Positions 17,750 through 29,066 of a stretch of 38,664 nucleotides of DNA are shown here, in pieces. Source of the DNA: Pelagibacteraceae bacterium AG-325-F15. GTDB taxonomy: Bacteria > Pseudomonadota > Alphaproteobacteria > Pelagibacterales > Pelagibacteraceae. The notes beneath the pieces are model-generated. The model was not told where the DNA came from. It saw only the letters and a program-made list of their open reading frames with translations, and searched no databases. How positions within the stretch are numbered: the stretch's first letter is position 1; each line of letters opens with the position of its first letter. Both the position numbers and the translations under genes were made by a program. The DNA is taken from contig QBYI01000004.1 of NCBI GenBank assembly GCA_003282895.1, positions 1 to 38,664 on the forward strand, written 5' to 3'.

Positions 17750-18898
17750 ATGACGAAAAGTAACCTAAAAGTAGTTAAATCTACTAAAGATCAAGAAATG
17801 GACATTAAAGAAAAGAATAAAGCATTAGATGCAGCAATAGCTCAGATAACTGATAATTTTGGAAAAGGTTCGGTAATGAAGCTTGGCCAAAAAAGAGCAA
17901 TGGATATTGAGTCAGTTTCAACAGGGTCTTTAAGTCTTGATTTAGCTTTAGGAATAGGTGGATTGCCAAAAGGTAGAATTGTTGAGGTTTATGGACCAGA
18001 GTCTTCTGGAAAAACAACATTGGCATTACAAGTTGTTGCTGAAGCTCAAAAAGCTGGTGGAATTTGTGCATTTGTTGATGCAGAGCATGCATTAGATCCA
18101 GTTTATGCAAAAAAATTAGGTGTAAATACTGAAGAACTTTTAATTTCTCAGCCAGACGCTGGTGAGCAAGCATTAGAAATAGCAGATACTCTTGTTAAAT
18201 CAGGATCTATTTCAGTTATCGTAATTGACTCAGTTGCAGCACTAACACCAAAAGCTGAAATTGAAGGTGAAATGGGAGATCATCATGTTGGTCTTCAATC
18301 AAGATTAATGAGTCAAGCGTTAAGAAAACTTACAAGTTCAATTTCAAATACAAATACAATGATGATTTTCATTAACCAAATTAGGATGAAAATTGGAGTT
18401 ATGTTTGGAAGCCCAGAAACAACATCGGGTGGAAATGCTTTAAAATTCTATTCATCTGTTAGAATGGATATTAGAAGAATTGGTGCAATTAAAGATAAAG
18501 ATGAAATTATTGGAAACTCAACAAGAGTCAAAGTAGTTAAAAATAAAGTAGCACCACCATTCAAAGTTGTTGAGTTTGACTTAATGTATGGAAAAGGAAT
18601 TAGCAAAATGGGTGAATTAGTCGATCTAGGATCAAAAGCTGATATTATTGAAAAATCAGGTGCATGGTATGCATATAAAGGTGAAAAGATAGGTCAAGGT
18701 AGAGAAAATGCCAAAACTTATCTTGCTCAAAACCCTAAAGTAGCAGCTGAAATAGAATTAGCTATAAGAGAAAAAGCAGGTGTAATTCAAAAAAAGATTG
18801 AAGGAAATCCACTTGACCCTGAAAAAGCTGCAAAAGATCAAATAGAAGATCCAAAAGCAGAAAAGAAAGAGGAAGTAATTCCTACTAAAAAGAATTAG
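17750..18898 (+). CDS. recA: Recombinase RecA
   Basis: [73 protein letters not shown]. Confidence 0.99.
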   Translation: MTKSNLKVVKSTKDQEMDIKEKNKALDAAIAQITDNFGKGSVMKLGQKRAMDIESVSTGSLSLDLALGIGGLPKGRIVEVYGPESSGKTTLALQVVAEAQKAGGICAFVDAEHALDPVYAKKLGVNTEELLISQPDAGEQALEIADTLVKSGSISVIVIDSVAALTPKAEIEGEMGDHHVGLQSRLMSQALRKLTSSISNTNTMMIFINQIRMKIGVMFGSPETTSGGNALKFYSSVRMDIRRIGAIKDKDEIIGNSTRVKVVKNKVAPPFKVVEFDLMYGKGISKMGELVDLGSKADIIEKSGAWYAYKGEKIGQGRENAKTYLAQNPKVAAEIELAIREKAGVIQKKIEGNPLDPEKAAKDQIEDPKAEKKEEVIPTKKN

Positions 18899-18921
18899 TT
18901 AAAAAGTCATCTTTAATTATT

Positions 18922-18950
18922 AAAAGGCGCTTAAATTAAGCGCCTTTTTT
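18922..18950 (+). terminator. recA intrinsic terminator
   Basis: AAAAGGCGCTTAA/TTAAGCGCCTTTT hairpin with a T tract. Confidence 0.9.
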
Positions 18951-18998
18951 CCCTTACTGTTATCTAGACATAAAATAAAAAAGCTGTATTTTAAAAAT

Positions 18999-21665
18999 AT
19001 GGCTGACAAAACACTTAATGAAATAAGAAATACCTTTCTAAAGTATTTTGAAAAGAACGATCATAAGATTGTCGAGTCTAGTAATTTGGTTCCAAATAAT
19101 GACCCCACTTTAATGTTTGCTAACTCAGGAATGGTTCAGTTTAAAAATGTATTTACTGGGCTTGAGAAAAGAGATTATCAAAGAGCTACTACTTCACAAA
19201 AATGTGTAAGAGCAGGTGGAAAACATAACGATTTAGAAAATGTTGGCTACACTCCAAGGCATCATACATTCTTTGAAATGTTGGGAAATTTTTCATTTGG
19301 AGATTATTTCAAAGAGCAAGCAATCCATTATGCGTGGGATTTAATCACTAAAGATTTTGGAATAGATAAAGATCGTCTATATGTAACAGTTTATCATGAA
19401 GATGATGAAGCATTCAATTTTTGGAAGAAAATAGCGGGTTTTAGCGATGATAGAATAATTAGAATAGCTACCTCAGATAATTTTTGGTCAATGGGTGAGA
19501 CAGGCCCTTGTGGACCGTGTTCTGAAATATTTTTTGACCATGGTGATCATTTACAAGGTGGATTGCCAGGAACCAAAGATGAAGATGGTGATAGGTTTAT
19601 AGAGATTTGGAATTTAGTCTTCATGCAGTTTGAACAAGTTACAAAAGATAAAAGAATAGATCTTCCAAAACCATCCGTGGATACAGGAATGGGGCTTGAG
19701 AGAATTGCAGCTTTGTTACAAGGAACACATGATAATTATGAGACAGATCATTTTAAAAAATTAATTAGTTCTATTTCAGACTTTACAAAAGTTAAACTGA
19801 ATGAAAATAATATTTCAAGTTTTAGGGTTATCGCTGATCACTTAAGAGCAAGCTCATTTCTTTTAGCAGAGGGTGTACTTCCCTCAAATGAAGGCAGAGG
19901 TTACGTGTTAAGAAGAATTATGAGAAGAGGGATGAGACACTCTCACTTATTGGGATCTAAAGAACCAGTTTTTAATAAAATTTTTGATTCACTTAAAGAA
20001 GAAATGAAAAGTAACTATCCTGAGTTACAAAGATCTGAAACATTAATTAAAGAAACTTTAAAAATGGAAGAGGAAAAATTTTTAGTTTTATTAGATAGAG
20101 GAATAAAAATTTTAAATGAAGAAATTTCAAAGATTGATAAAGTTTTACCTGGAGAGGTAGCTTTTAAATTATATGATACGTATGGTTTTCCATTAGATTT
20201 GACAGAGGATATATTGAAAAATAAATCTTTAACAGTTGATCAAAATAAATTTGATGAATTGATGAAAAAAAGTAAAGAACTTGCAAAAAAGAATTGGAAA
20301 GGCTCAGGAGATAGTTCTGAAGAACAAATTTGGTTTGGTGTTAAGGATAAAGTTGGACCAACAGAATTTTTGGGGTATGAATTTAATCAATCAGAAGGAG
20401 TTATCTTATCAATTGTAAAAGATAATAAAGAGACCGAAAAATTATCTGCTAAAGAAGAAGGAGCAATTATAACCAATCAAACACCTTTTTATGGAGAGTC
20501 AGGAGGTCAGCTTGGCGATACAGGAACAATATCAGTAGGAGAATTTATATTTGAAGTAACTGATACACAAAAACAACTCGGTGATTTATTTGTTCATCAT
20601 GGAAAGTTAAAAACTGGAGAAATCAAGATAAATGATATTGTTGAAATGAAAATTGATGAAGAAAGAAGAGGTAATTTAAAGGCTTATCACTCAGCAACAC
20701 ATTTATTACATGAGTCGTTGAGAAGAACATTGGGCAAACATGTTATGCAAAAAGGATCACTTGTTGCTCCAGATCGTTTAAGATTTGATTTTAGTCACAT
20801 GAAACCAATTACAGATGACGAATTATTAGAGATTAATAAAATAGTAAACGAATATGTAAGCAATAGTACTGAAGTTTCTACAAGAATTATGACACCAAAA
20901 GCAGCCATAGAAAAAGGTGCATTAGCTTTTTTCGGGGAAAAGTACGGTGACGAGGTGCGAGTAGTTTCAATGGGCAAAGTGGAAAATACTTATTTTTCTA
21001 CAGAACTTTGTGGAGGAACCCATGTTAAAAATACTGGTGATATTGGTAAATTTAAAACAATTAGCCAATCGTCAATCGCAGCAGGAGTGAGAAGGATAGA
21101 GGCATTAAGAGATAAGCAGCTAGAGGATTATATTAAAAATAAGGAGAAACTATCATCACTATCGGCAGAAAAAGATGAGGAAATGATTAAAGAGCTCTCT
21201 TCTCAAATCATTAAACTAGGTGGAAAGCCAAATCTTGAAAATAAGGATTTAAAGGTATCAATTAAAGATCTTTCAAGACAATTAGAGCAATTAAGTGTGA
21301 AAAATGTTTTAGAGGATAAAACAAAAAATATTATAAGTGATGTAGTTATCAAAGATATAAAAGTTAGACTTCAAAAAGTTCAAGATTTACCCCCTAAAGA
21401 TTTAAGAAAATTAGTAGATAATGGGAAAAAAGAATTGGAAGAAGGAATAATTATTGTGTTTGCTATTAAAGATGACAAGGTTGGAATTGCTGTAGGTGTA
21501 ACTGATACATTAACTAATAAATTTGATGCTGTTAAATTTGTTAAAACAGGTTCTGAAATTATTGGTGGACAGGGTGGTGGTGGAAGAAAAGATTTTGCAC
21601 AAGCTGGTGGTCAGGATAAATCTAAAATTGATGAAGCTTTTGAAAAGCTTAAAAATTTAATTTAA
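18999..21665 (+). CDS. alaS: Alanyl-tRNA synthetase
   Basis: [58 protein letters not shown]. Confidence 0.98.
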   Translation: MADKTLNEIRNTFLKYFEKNDHKIVESSNLVPNNDPTLMFANSGMVQFKNVFTGLEKRDYQRATTSQKCVRAGGKHNDLENVGYTPRHHTFFEMLGNFSFGDYFKEQAIHYAWDLITKDFGIDKDRLYVTVYHEDDEAFNFWKKIAGFSDDRIIRIATSDNFWSMGETGPCGPCSEIFFDHGDHLQGGLPGTKDEDGDRFIEIWNLVFMQFEQVTKDKRIDLPKPSVDTGMGLERIAALLQGTHDNYETDHFKKLISSISDFTKVKLNENNISSFRVIADHLRASSFLLAEGVLPSNEGRGYVLRRIMRRGMRHSHLLGSKEPVFNKIFDSLKEEMKSNYPELQRSETLIKETLKMEEEKFLVLLDRGIKILNEEISKIDKVLPGEVAFKLYDTYGFPLDLTEDILKNKSLTVDQNKFDELMKKSKELAKKNWKGSGDSSEEQIWFGVKDKVGPTEFLGYEFNQSEGVILSIVKDNKETEKLSAKEEGAIITNQTPFYGESGGQLGDTGTISVGEFIFEVTDTQKQLGDLFVHHGKLKTGEIKINDIVEMKIDEERRGNLKAYHSATHLLHESLRRTLGKHVMQKGSLVAPDRLRFDFSHMKPITDDELLEINKIVNEYVSNSTEVSTRIMTPKAAIEKGALAFFGEKYGDEVRVVSMGKVENTYFSTELCGGTHVKNTGDIGKFKTISQSSIAAGVRRIEALRDKQLEDYIKNKEKLSSLSAEKDEEMIKELSSQIIKLGGKPNLENKDLKVSIKDLSRQLEQLSVKNVLEDKTKNIISDVVIKDIKVRLQKVQDLPPKDLRKLVDNGKKELEEGIIIVFAIKDDKVGIAVGVTDTLTNKFDAVKFVKTGSEIIGGQGGGGRKDFAQAGGQDKSKIDEAFEKLKNLI

Positions 21666-22871
21666 TTTCTTTTTAAGATTACCATCAATTTCATCTAAAA
21701 ATTGATTAGTAGTTAAATATTTACTTGATGGACCCACGAGTATAGCTAGATCTTTAGTCATTAAACCATTTTCAACACATTCGATACAAACTTTTTCAAT
21801 GGTTTGAGCAAATTTGATTAATTCATCGTTATTATCCAATTTTCCTCTATGAGCCAATCCTCTAGTCCATGCAAAAATAGATGCAATAGGATTTGTAGAA
21901 GTTTCTTTACCTTGCTGGTGCATTCTATAATGTCTAGTAACTGTTCCATGAGCAGCCTCAGCTTCCATTACTTTTCCATCTGGAGTTAACAATGTACTTG
22001 TCATTAAACCCAATGATCCATATCCTTGAGCCATCGTATCTGATTGAACATCACCATCATAATTTTTACAAGCCCAAATATATTTACCACTCCATTTCAT
22101 TGCACATGCAACCATGTCATCAATCAATCGATGCTCATATGTTAAATTATTTTTTTCAAAATCTTCTTTGTATTCGCTGTCAAAAATTTCTTGGAATATA
22201 TCTTTAAATCTTCCGTCGTATTGTTTGAGAATTGTATTTTTTGTAGACATGTACACTGGCCACTTTTTAATTAATCCATAGCTAAAACAAGACCGTGCAA
22301 AATCACTTATTGATTTGTCTAAATTGTACATTGAAAGAGCTACACCAGGGCCAGTAAAATTAAATACCTCATATTTTATCTCATCTTTTCCATCTTCAGA
22401 TATCCATTTGACTTCCATTTTACCTTTTCCAGGCACCTTAAAGTCAGTTGCTCTATATTGATCGCCAAAAGCATGTCTTCCAATTACCACAGGATCTGTC
22501 CATGAAGGCACAAGTTTTGGAATATTTTTGCAAATAATAGGCTCTCTAAAAACGGTACCACCAATAATATTTCTTATGGTGCCATTTGGGGATCTCCACA
22601 TTTTTTTTAAGTCAAACTCCTCAACTCTTGCCTCATCTGGTGTAATAGTTGCACATTTAATACCGACGCCAATTTTTTTTATCGCATTAGCAGAGTCAAT
22701 CGTGATCTGGTCGTCAGTGTTATCACGACTTTTCATACCTAAATCATAGTATTCAATTCCTAAATCAATATAAGGGAGAATGAGTTTGTTTTTTATAAAG
22801 TCCCATATAATTCGAGTCATTTCATCACCATCTAACTCTACAACAGGGTTATTTACCTTGATTTTACTCAT
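21657..22871 (-). CDS. icd: NADP-dependent isocitrate dehydrogenase (eukaryote-like/type II family)
   Basis: [58 protein letters not shown]. Confidence 0.96.
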   Translation of the reverse strand: MSKIKVNNPVVELDGDEMTRIIWDFIKNKLILPYIDLGIEYYDLGMKSRDNTDDQITIDSANAIKKIGVGIKCATITPDEARVEEFDLKKMWRSPNGTIRNIIGGTVFREPIICKNIPKLVPSWTDPVVIGRHAFGDQYRATDFKVPGKGKMEVKWISEDGKDEIKYEVFNFTGPGVALSMYNLDKSISDFARSCFSYGLIKKWPVYMSTKNTILKQYDGRFKDIFQEIFDSEYKEDFEKNNLTYEHRLIDDMVACAMKWSGKYIWACKNYDGDVQSDTMAQGYGSLGLMTSTLLTPDGKVMEAEAAHGTVTRHYRMHQQGKETSTNPIASIFAWTRGLAHRGKLDNNDELIKFAQTIEKVCIECVENGLMTKDLAILVGPSSKYLTTNQFLDEIDGNLKKKLN

Positions 22872-22948
22872 TAAAATAATTTTATCTTATTAATTGAATT
22901 TGATTGGTTTATATACATATTAATCAAAAAATTAGCAATTAGAAGAAT

Positions 22949-23596
22949 ATGTTTAGCAAGATATTTCCACCAATACATACAGAAGGTTATAAGTTTTTAG
23001 TAATTTCTGTAATTGTTACTTTAGTTCTTTTAGCCTTTAGTGGTTTTTTAGGAACTATAGGAATTCTTTTAACAATCTGGGTATATTATTTTTTTAGAGA
23101 CCCTGAAAGAATTATTATTGAAGACGATAACTATTTAGTAAGTCCAGCAGACGGTGAAGTAATTAAAGTTGAAGAAGTAGATGGACCTAAAGAAGTTGGC
23201 TTGGAAAATCAGAAGTTCAAAAAAATAAGTATATTTATGAATGTGTTTGATTGCCATGTAAATAGAATACCATGCTCTGGAACTGTTGAAGAAATTTTAT
23301 ATAAACCTGGAAAATTTCTAAATGCATCATTTGATAAAGCTAGTGAAGATAATGAGAGAAATTATTATAAGATCAAAGATAATGCAGGAAATAATATTAT
23401 TGTTGTTCAAATAGCAGGCTTAATTGCTAGACGAATAGTTTGTGAAACAAATAACGGTCAAACACTAAGTCAAGGAGAAAGAATTGGTATGATAAGGTTT
23501 GGAAGTCGCGCAGATGTTTACTATGAAAACTATGATCCTTTAGTAAAAGTTGGCCAAAAAACTATTTCAGGTGAAACTTTATTAGCTAAAAAATAA
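22949..23596 (+). CDS. psd: Phosphatidylserine decarboxylase
   Basis: PPIHTEGYKFL, YYFFRDPER, VSPADGEVI, CHVNRIPCSGTVE, MIRFGSRADVY (GS processing site). Confidence 0.93.
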   Translation: MFSKIFPPIHTEGYKFLVISVIVTLVLLAFSGFLGTIGILLTIWVYYFFRDPERIIIEDDNYLVSPADGEVIKVEEVDGPKEVGLENQKFKKISIFMNVFDCHVNRIPCSGTVEEILYKPGKFLNASFDKASEDNERNYYKIKDNAGNNIIVVQIAGLIARRIVCETNNGQTLSQGERIGMIRFGSRADVYYENYDPLVKVGQKTISGETLLAKK

Positions 23597-23598
23597 TT

Positions 23599-24402
23599 AT
23601 GGAACAGCCTAAAAATAATCTCAAGGTAATCTCTGAGAAGAAAAATGTAAGAATGATCTTACCAAATATGTTAACTTTAATAGGTGTTTGTATAGGGCTT
23701 ACATCAATCAGATTTTCTTTTAATGGACAGTTTGATCTTGCAATTATTGCAATTATTTTTGCAGCATTAATTGACGGATTAGATGGAAGAATTGCAAGAT
23801 TAATCAAAGGGACATCAAAAGTTGGAAAAGAACTAGATTCTTTAACTGATATGATAAGTTTTGGTGTAGCACCAGCATTTATTATGTATTTTTGGACTTT
23901 AAGTTCTCTTGGAAGATTAGGTTGGTTGATATGTTTAATTTACGTGATTTGTGTGGCTTTAAGATTAGCAAGATTTAATATTAATTCAAATCAGGAACCA
24001 TCTTGGAGAGATAATTTTTTTGAGGGCGTCCCATCTCCAGCTGGAGGAATTTTAGTTTTAACACCATTAGTTATTAGTATGACAAATTTTGACTTGATTA
24101 AAATTGACAATAATATTATTGCTCCAATTTTTTTTATTGTTACATCTTTATTATTGATAAGCAAATTTCCAACATACTCATTTAAAAAAATAGTTATTCA
24201 GAGACAAACAACGATTTTTTTATTGTTTGGAATAGTATTATTTTTTGGATTTATTCTTATCTATCCTTTTGTAGCAATTTCAATAAGTGCTATTCTTTAT
24301 TTACTAATGTTTCCAATAAGTTATTTTCATTACAATAAATTAAAGAAACAAGATGCTGATAAAACCAACATAGAAGATGATGATTTTGAAGACATTTTAT
24401 AA
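23599..24402 (+). CDS. pssA: CDP-diacylglycerol-serine O-phosphatidyltransferase
   Basis: LPNMLTLIGVCIGL; DGLDGRIARLIKGTSKVGKELDSLTDMISFG (CDP-alcohol phosphotransferase motif). Confidence 0.93.
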   Translation: MEQPKNNLKVISEKKNVRMILPNMLTLIGVCIGLTSIRFSFNGQFDLAIIAIIFAALIDGLDGRIARLIKGTSKVGKELDSLTDMISFGVAPAFIMYFWTLSSLGRLGWLICLIYVICVALRLARFNINSNQEPSWRDNFFEGVPSPAGGILVLTPLVISMTNFDLIKIDNNIIAPIFFIVTSLLLISKFPTYSFKKIVIQRQTTIFLLFGIVLFFGFILIYPFVAISISAILYLLMFPISYFHYNKLKKQDADKTNIEDDDFEDIL

Positions 24403-25301
24403 TGAAGGAAAATGTTATTATATCTCTAGCAGACTCAAAATACTTTGAGTTGTTAAATGAATTAGTAGACTCATTAAAACAGTTCAAAGAATGCGAAAAT
24501 ACTGCAATTTGTATTATGGATGCGGGGCTAAATAATGAGCAAAAATCGATTTTGTCATCAAAAGTTGATGAAATAAAACCAGCAGATTGGGACATTGAAG
24601 TTCCAGACTTTAAAGTTAAAGGAAGAGAATGGTTAAAAAGCCAAGTATCTAGAGCTTTTTTACCAAAGTATTTTCCTAATTATAAAAAATATTTATGGAT
24701 TGATGCAGATGCTTGGGTTAACTCCTGGGAAGCAATAGAGTTATATTTTAAAGGTTGTGAAAATCAAAAATTATCAATCTCAACATCAGCTGATAGAGCA
24801 TACAGAAATGTTATAAGGGCTGAATGGTTTTTAGGAGGTTATGCAAGGATTAAATCACAAAATTATAAACATGCAAAATCATCTGGATTTTCAGAAAAAA
24901 TTGCAAGACAAGTTGCTCTTAAACCTCATTTAAATATTGGTGTTTTTGCATTAGAAGAAAATGCACCTCATTGGGAAGTTTGGCAAAAAAATTTAAAAAT
25001 TGCTTTGAAGGCTGGCAAAATTTGGGGGTCAGAACAAATTGCTATGAATATAACAATATATTCAGACAACTTGCCAGTTGAAATATTACCAGCTTATTGT
25101 AACTGGATCCTTGTTGACGGGATAAAATTTGATGAAAAAAGGAATACTTTAGTTGAACCTTACTTACCAAATCATCAAATTGGCATTGTTCATTTTGCTG
25201 GAAAAAATAATGATGCGATCAGAAACAATAAAGATCATATTTCTAAGGTAGAAACTGTAGATGGTAAAATAATAGATATGAAATTAAGATTTAGAAATTA
25301 A
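24402..25301 (+). CDS. Putative glycosyltransferase (GT8/GT-A-like)
   Basis: YLWIDADAWV (DxD-type), LNIGVFAL, WGSEQIAMNI, PAYCNWI. Confidence 0.65.
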   Translation: MKENVIISLADSKYFELLNELVDSLKQFKECENTAICIMDAGLNNEQKSILSSKVDEIKPADWDIEVPDFKVKGREWLKSQVSRAFLPKYFPNYKKYLWIDADAWVNSWEAIELYFKGCENQKLSISTSADRAYRNVIRAEWFLGGYARIKSQNYKHAKSSGFSEKIARQVALKPHLNIGVFALEENAPHWEVWQKNLKIALKAGKIWGSEQIAMNITIYSDNLPVEILPAYCNWILVDGIKFDEKRNTLVEPYLPNHQIGIVHFAGKNNDAIRNNKDHISKVETVDGKIIDMKLRFRN

Positions 25302-25913
25302 TTGAAAAAAAATAAAATTTCAAAAAATTGGGTTAACAAACAAAGAAGAGATACTTATGTTAAACAATCTAAAGTCGATGGATATAGAGCAAGATCGGCT
25401 TATAAGTTAATTGAAATTGATGATAAATTTAAAATATTCAAAGGTGGTATTACGGTAATAGACATTGGAGCAGCTCCTGGAAGCTGGTCTCAATATGCTG
25501 AAAAGGTCACAAAAAGTGGAAGATTGATATCCATTGATCTAAAGAAAATGGAACCAATTGGAAATACTGTTCAAATTCAAGGAGATTTTACACAACAAAT
25601 AATTCAAGATGAAATAAAAAAACATACAGCCACTGAAGTAGATGTTGTCATGTCAGATATGGCAGTAAATACGACTGGAATAAAAAATATAGATTCAATT
25701 CAAACAGGAGAATTATGCAAGGAAGCCATGTTTTTTGCTAAAGATCTGTTAAAAGAGAATGGTTTCTTTATTTCAAAAATTTTTATGGGAGGCACTTTTA
25801 ACGAAATAGTCGCAGAAGGAAAAAAATATTTTAAAGAAGTTAAGGTTTTCAAACCTAAATCTAGCAGAAAAGACTCTAAAGAGAGTTTTATAATATGTAG
25901 AAACCTCAGATAG
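25302..25913 (+). CDS. rlmE: 23S rRNA (uridine-2'-O-)-methyltransferase RlmE/FtsJ (TTG start)
   Basis: RARSAYKLIEID, VIDIGAAPGSWSQYA, ISIDL, VMSDMAVNTTG, KIFMGG. Confidence 0.93.
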   Translation: MKKNKISKNWVNKQRRDTYVKQSKVDGYRARSAYKLIEIDDKFKIFKGGITVIDIGAAPGSWSQYAEKVTKSGRLISIDLKKMEPIGNTVQIQGDFTQQIIQDEIKKHTATEVDVVMSDMAVNTTGIKNIDSIQTGELCKEAMFFAKDLLKENGFFISKIFMGGTFNEIVAEGKKYFKEVKVFKPKSSRKDSKESFIICRNLR

Positions 25914-25944
25914 AGACTTTAAATTTAAAAGGAATCGTATATAA

Positions 25945-27027
25945 ATGATCATGGATCCTATAAAAGAAGCACTTACCTTTGACGACGTTACTTTAGCACC
26001 AAAATACTCGGAAATTCTGCCTTCAGAAGTTAATACTGGTATAGAACTAACAAAATATCTTAAATTAAATATACCTTTACTATCATCAGCCATGGATACC
26101 GTAACAGAGAGCAAAATGGCAATTGCAATAGCAAAAGCTGGAGGAATTGGTGTAATACACAGAAATTTAAATGTTAAAGAGCAAATTATAGAAATTAAAA
26201 AAGTAAAAAAAAAAAAATTATTAGTTGGAGCTGCTGTTGGTGCAGGACCAAACGAATTTACAAGAGCAAAAGCTTTAGTTAATGAAGGTGTAGATTTAAT
26301 AGTTGTTGATACAGCACATGGTCACACAAAAAAAGTTGCTGAAATTATCAAATTTATCAAGAAGATTAAAAATAAAAAAATTGCATTATGTGGGGGTAAT
26401 ATTGCAACACCAGAGGCTGCAAAATTTTTAATTAAACTGGGAGTAGATATAATTAAAGTTGGGATAGGGCCAGGCTCTATTTGCACTACAAGATTAGTTG
26501 CTGGTATTGGTGTACCACAATTGAGTGCAATATTATCAGTTAGAAATGGGATTAAAAATAAAAATATAAAAATCATTTCTGATGGTGGAATTAAATATTC
26601 CGGAGATTTGGCAAAAGCATTTGCAGCAGGAGCCGATGCAGTAATGATAGGTTCATTGTTTGCGGGTACAGATGAAGCGCCAGGAAAAATAATAAAAAAA
26701 AATGGAAAAATTTATAAAAGCTTTAGAGGAATGGGATCTATTGGTGCAATGAACAAAGGATCAGCTGACAGATATTTTCAAAGCAAACAAAAAGACTCAT
26801 CGAAATATGTACCAGAAGGTGTTGAAGGATTTGCAAAGTATAAAGGTGAAGTAGGTAGTATTTTATATAAATTGATAGGAGGACTCAAATCTTCTATGGG
26901 TTATCTTGGATCTAAAAACATTTTAAAACTAAGAGACAAACCTAATTTTGTAAAAATTACTAAAGCAGGTTTTTATGAAAGTATGGTACATAACGTAGAT
27001 GTAATAAAAAACGATAGTAAATATTGA
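25945..27027 (+). CDS. guaB: IMP dehydrogenase lacking the CBS/Bateman module
   Basis: ALTFDDVTLAPKYSEILP, PLLSSAMDTVTESKMAIAIAKAGGIGVIHRN, VKVGIGPGSICTTRLVAGIG (written in ORF as IIKVGIGPGSICTT), SDGGIKYSGD, YKSFRGMGSIGAM; only 360 aa. Confidence 0.93.
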   Translation: MIMDPIKEALTFDDVTLAPKYSEILPSEVNTGIELTKYLKLNIPLLSSAMDTVTESKMAIAIAKAGGIGVIHRNLNVKEQIIEIKKVKKKKLLVGAAVGAGPNEFTRAKALVNEGVDLIVVDTAHGHTKKVAEIIKFIKKIKNKKIALCGGNIATPEAAKFLIKLGVDIIKVGIGPGSICTTRLVAGIGVPQLSAILSVRNGIKNKNIKIISDGGIKYSGDLAKAFAAGADAVMIGSLFAGTDEAPGKIIKKNGKIYKSFRGMGSIGAMNKGSADRYFQSKQKDSSKYVPEGVEGFAKYKGEVGSILYKLIGGLKSSMGYLGSKNILKLRDKPNFVKITKAGFYESMVHNVDVIKNDSKY

Positions 27028-27464
27028 TGCATAAAATTTTAAATATATTAAGTTCAATTATAATAGTCATTACAATTTCAACAGTAGCATTTAGTAAAGA
27101 AAATTTTTTTGATGAAGCATTAAAAAAATATCAAGATGAAAAATATGAAGAAGCAAAATTTATTTTTGAGCGCAATATAGTTTACAATCCAAAGGATGCT
27201 AAAACATATTTGTATTTGGCTAAAATTTATAATCATCAAGACGATCAAAGAAAAGAAGAAAAAAATTTAGAAGCAGCATTATTAATTGACCCAAGTAATG
27301 AAGAAGCATTATTGATGTCAATGAAAGTTGCCTTAAAAAAATCAAATTATTCAAAAGTAAAAACTTTATCTGAAACATTCGTAAAAGTTTGTAATAAGCT
27401 ATGTGATGAAAATGATCATATTCAAGAGTCTCTTAAAAACATAGAACCAAAAAATGAGTCTTGA
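27027..27464 (+). CDS. Secreted/anchored TPR-repeat protein
   Basis: Signal-like N-terminus ([23 protein letters not shown]) and TPR helices ([36 protein letters not shown]); ATG overlaps the guaB stop. Confidence 0.7.
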   Translation: MHKILNILSSIIIVITISTVAFSKENFFDEALKKYQDEKYEEAKFIFERNIVYNPKDAKTYLYLAKIYNHQDDQRKEEKNLEAALLIDPSNEEALLMSMKVALKKSNYSKVKTLSETFVKVCNKLCDENDHIQESLKNIEPKNES

Positions 27465-29016
27465 TCAAAATCTTGGCAAAATCTTAATTGTTGATTTTGG
27501 TTCACAATTTACTCAATTAATAGCAAGGAGAGTAAGAGAATTAGGAGTTTTTTCTGAGATTGTAAGTCATAAAAAAATTAAATTAAAAGATATTGATCAG
27601 ACTATTAAAGGAATAATTTTGTCTGGAGGGCCATTAAATGTTTATCAAATAAACAAATATTCATTTGATAAAAAAATTTTACAATTGAACATACCAGTTC
27701 TAGGCATTTGTTTTGGACATCAAATACTTTCAAAATATAATGGTGGCAAAGTTAAACAATCTAAACATCGTGAATTTGGTTTAGCAAATATTTATAAAAA
27801 AGATAATAGTATTTTAATTTCAAATTTTTTTAAAAAGAGCAATACAAAAAAAGTTTGGATGAGTCATGCAGATCAAGTTTCAAAAATTCCAAAAAATTTT
27901 AGAGTAATTGCCTCAAGCACTAATTCTAAATTTGCTATTGTTGAAGATAAGATAAAAAAATTTTATGGAGTTCAGTTCCATCCCGAAGTTACACATACTG
28001 AAAATGGAAAAAAACTAATTAGAAATTTTGTTTTTTTAATTTGTAAAATTAAAAAAAATTGGTCATCAAAAGATCAAAAATTACAATTAATTAAGGATGT
28101 AAGAACTCAAGTAGGATCAAATAAAGTGATTTGCGCTTTATCAGGCGGTGTTGATAGTAGTGTAGTTGCTCAACTTCTGAACAAAGCCATAGGTAAAAAA
28201 TTATATTGTATTTTTGTTAATACTGGTCTTTTAAGAAAAAATGAAGAAATTCAAGTTGTTCAAACTTTTAAGAAACGTTTAAAAATGAATTTGATATATG
28301 TGAATGCTGAAAAAGAATTCTTAAAAAAATTATCTAATGTTTCAGATCCTGAAAAAAAGAGAAAAATTATTGGCAATTTGTTTATTAAAATATTTGAACG
28401 TTATGCCAAAAAGATTAAAAATGTAAAATTTTTAGCTCAAGGAACTCTTTATCCAGATTTAATTGAAAGTAAATCTGTTACAGGAAGTCAAACATCAAAA
28501 ATAAAGTCCCATCATAATGTGGGGGGTTTACCCAAAAGAATGAAATTGAAACTTGTTGAGCCATTAAAGTTTTTGTTCAAAGATGAAGTAAGAAAGCTTG
28601 GTTTAGAATTAAATTTAAGTAATGAAATTATATCAAGGCATCCTTTTCCTGGTCCTGGTCTTGCAATTAGAATGCCTGGAGTAATAACAAATGAAAAAAT
28701 AAAAATTTTAAAAGAAGCTGATCATTTTTTTATTCAAGCATTAAGAGATTATGGACTCTATAATAAAATATGGCAAGCTTATGCAGCCCTATTACCTGTC
28801 AAAACAGTAGGTGTTATGGGAGATAATAGAACTTACGAATATTTATGTTTGTTAAGAGCAATCACTTCCGAGGATGGTATGACAGCTGATTTTTATGAAT
28901 TTAAAAAATCATTTATGCAAACTATCTCAAATAAAATTGTTAATAGCATTAGAGGTATTAATAGAGTGGTTTATGACGTTACTTCTAAGCCACCTAGCAC
29001 TATTGAATTGGAATAA
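27454..29016 (+). CDS. guaA: GMP synthase (glutamine-hydrolysing)
   Basis: [70 protein letters not shown]. Confidence 0.98.
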   Translation: MSLDQNLGKILIVDFGSQFTQLIARRVRELGVFSEIVSHKKIKLKDIDQTIKGIILSGGPLNVYQINKYSFDKKILQLNIPVLGICFGHQILSKYNGGKVKQSKHREFGLANIYKKDNSILISNFFKKSNTKKVWMSHADQVSKIPKNFRVIASSTNSKFAIVEDKIKKFYGVQFHPEVTHTENGKKLIRNFVFLICKIKKNWSSKDQKLQLIKDVRTQVGSNKVICALSGGVDSSVVAQLLNKAIGKKLYCIFVNTGLLRKNEEIQVVQTFKKRLKMNLIYVNAEKEFLKKLSNVSDPEKKRKIIGNLFIKIFERYAKKIKNVKFLAQGTLYPDLIESKSVTGSQTSKIKSHHNVGGLPKRMKLKLVEPLKFLFKDEVRKLGLELNLSNEIISRHPFPGPGLAIRMPGVITNEKIKILKEADHFFIQALRDYGLYNKIWQAYAALLPVKTVGVMGDNRTYEYLCLLRAITSEDGMTADFYEFKKSFMQTISNKIVNSIRGINRVVYDVTSKPPSTIELE

Positions 29017-29066
29017 TTTTATAATTATAAACTATTTTAATTAAGTTTTTAAGATCAATTAAAAAA

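Noticed and set aside
17805-18173. Minus-strand 122-aa ORF opposite recA
   Set aside because: L/Q/H-rich antisense shadow of recA codon usage.
25773-26114. Minus-strand ORF spanning rlmE and guaB
   Set aside because: Antisense to two strong genes; no domain signal.
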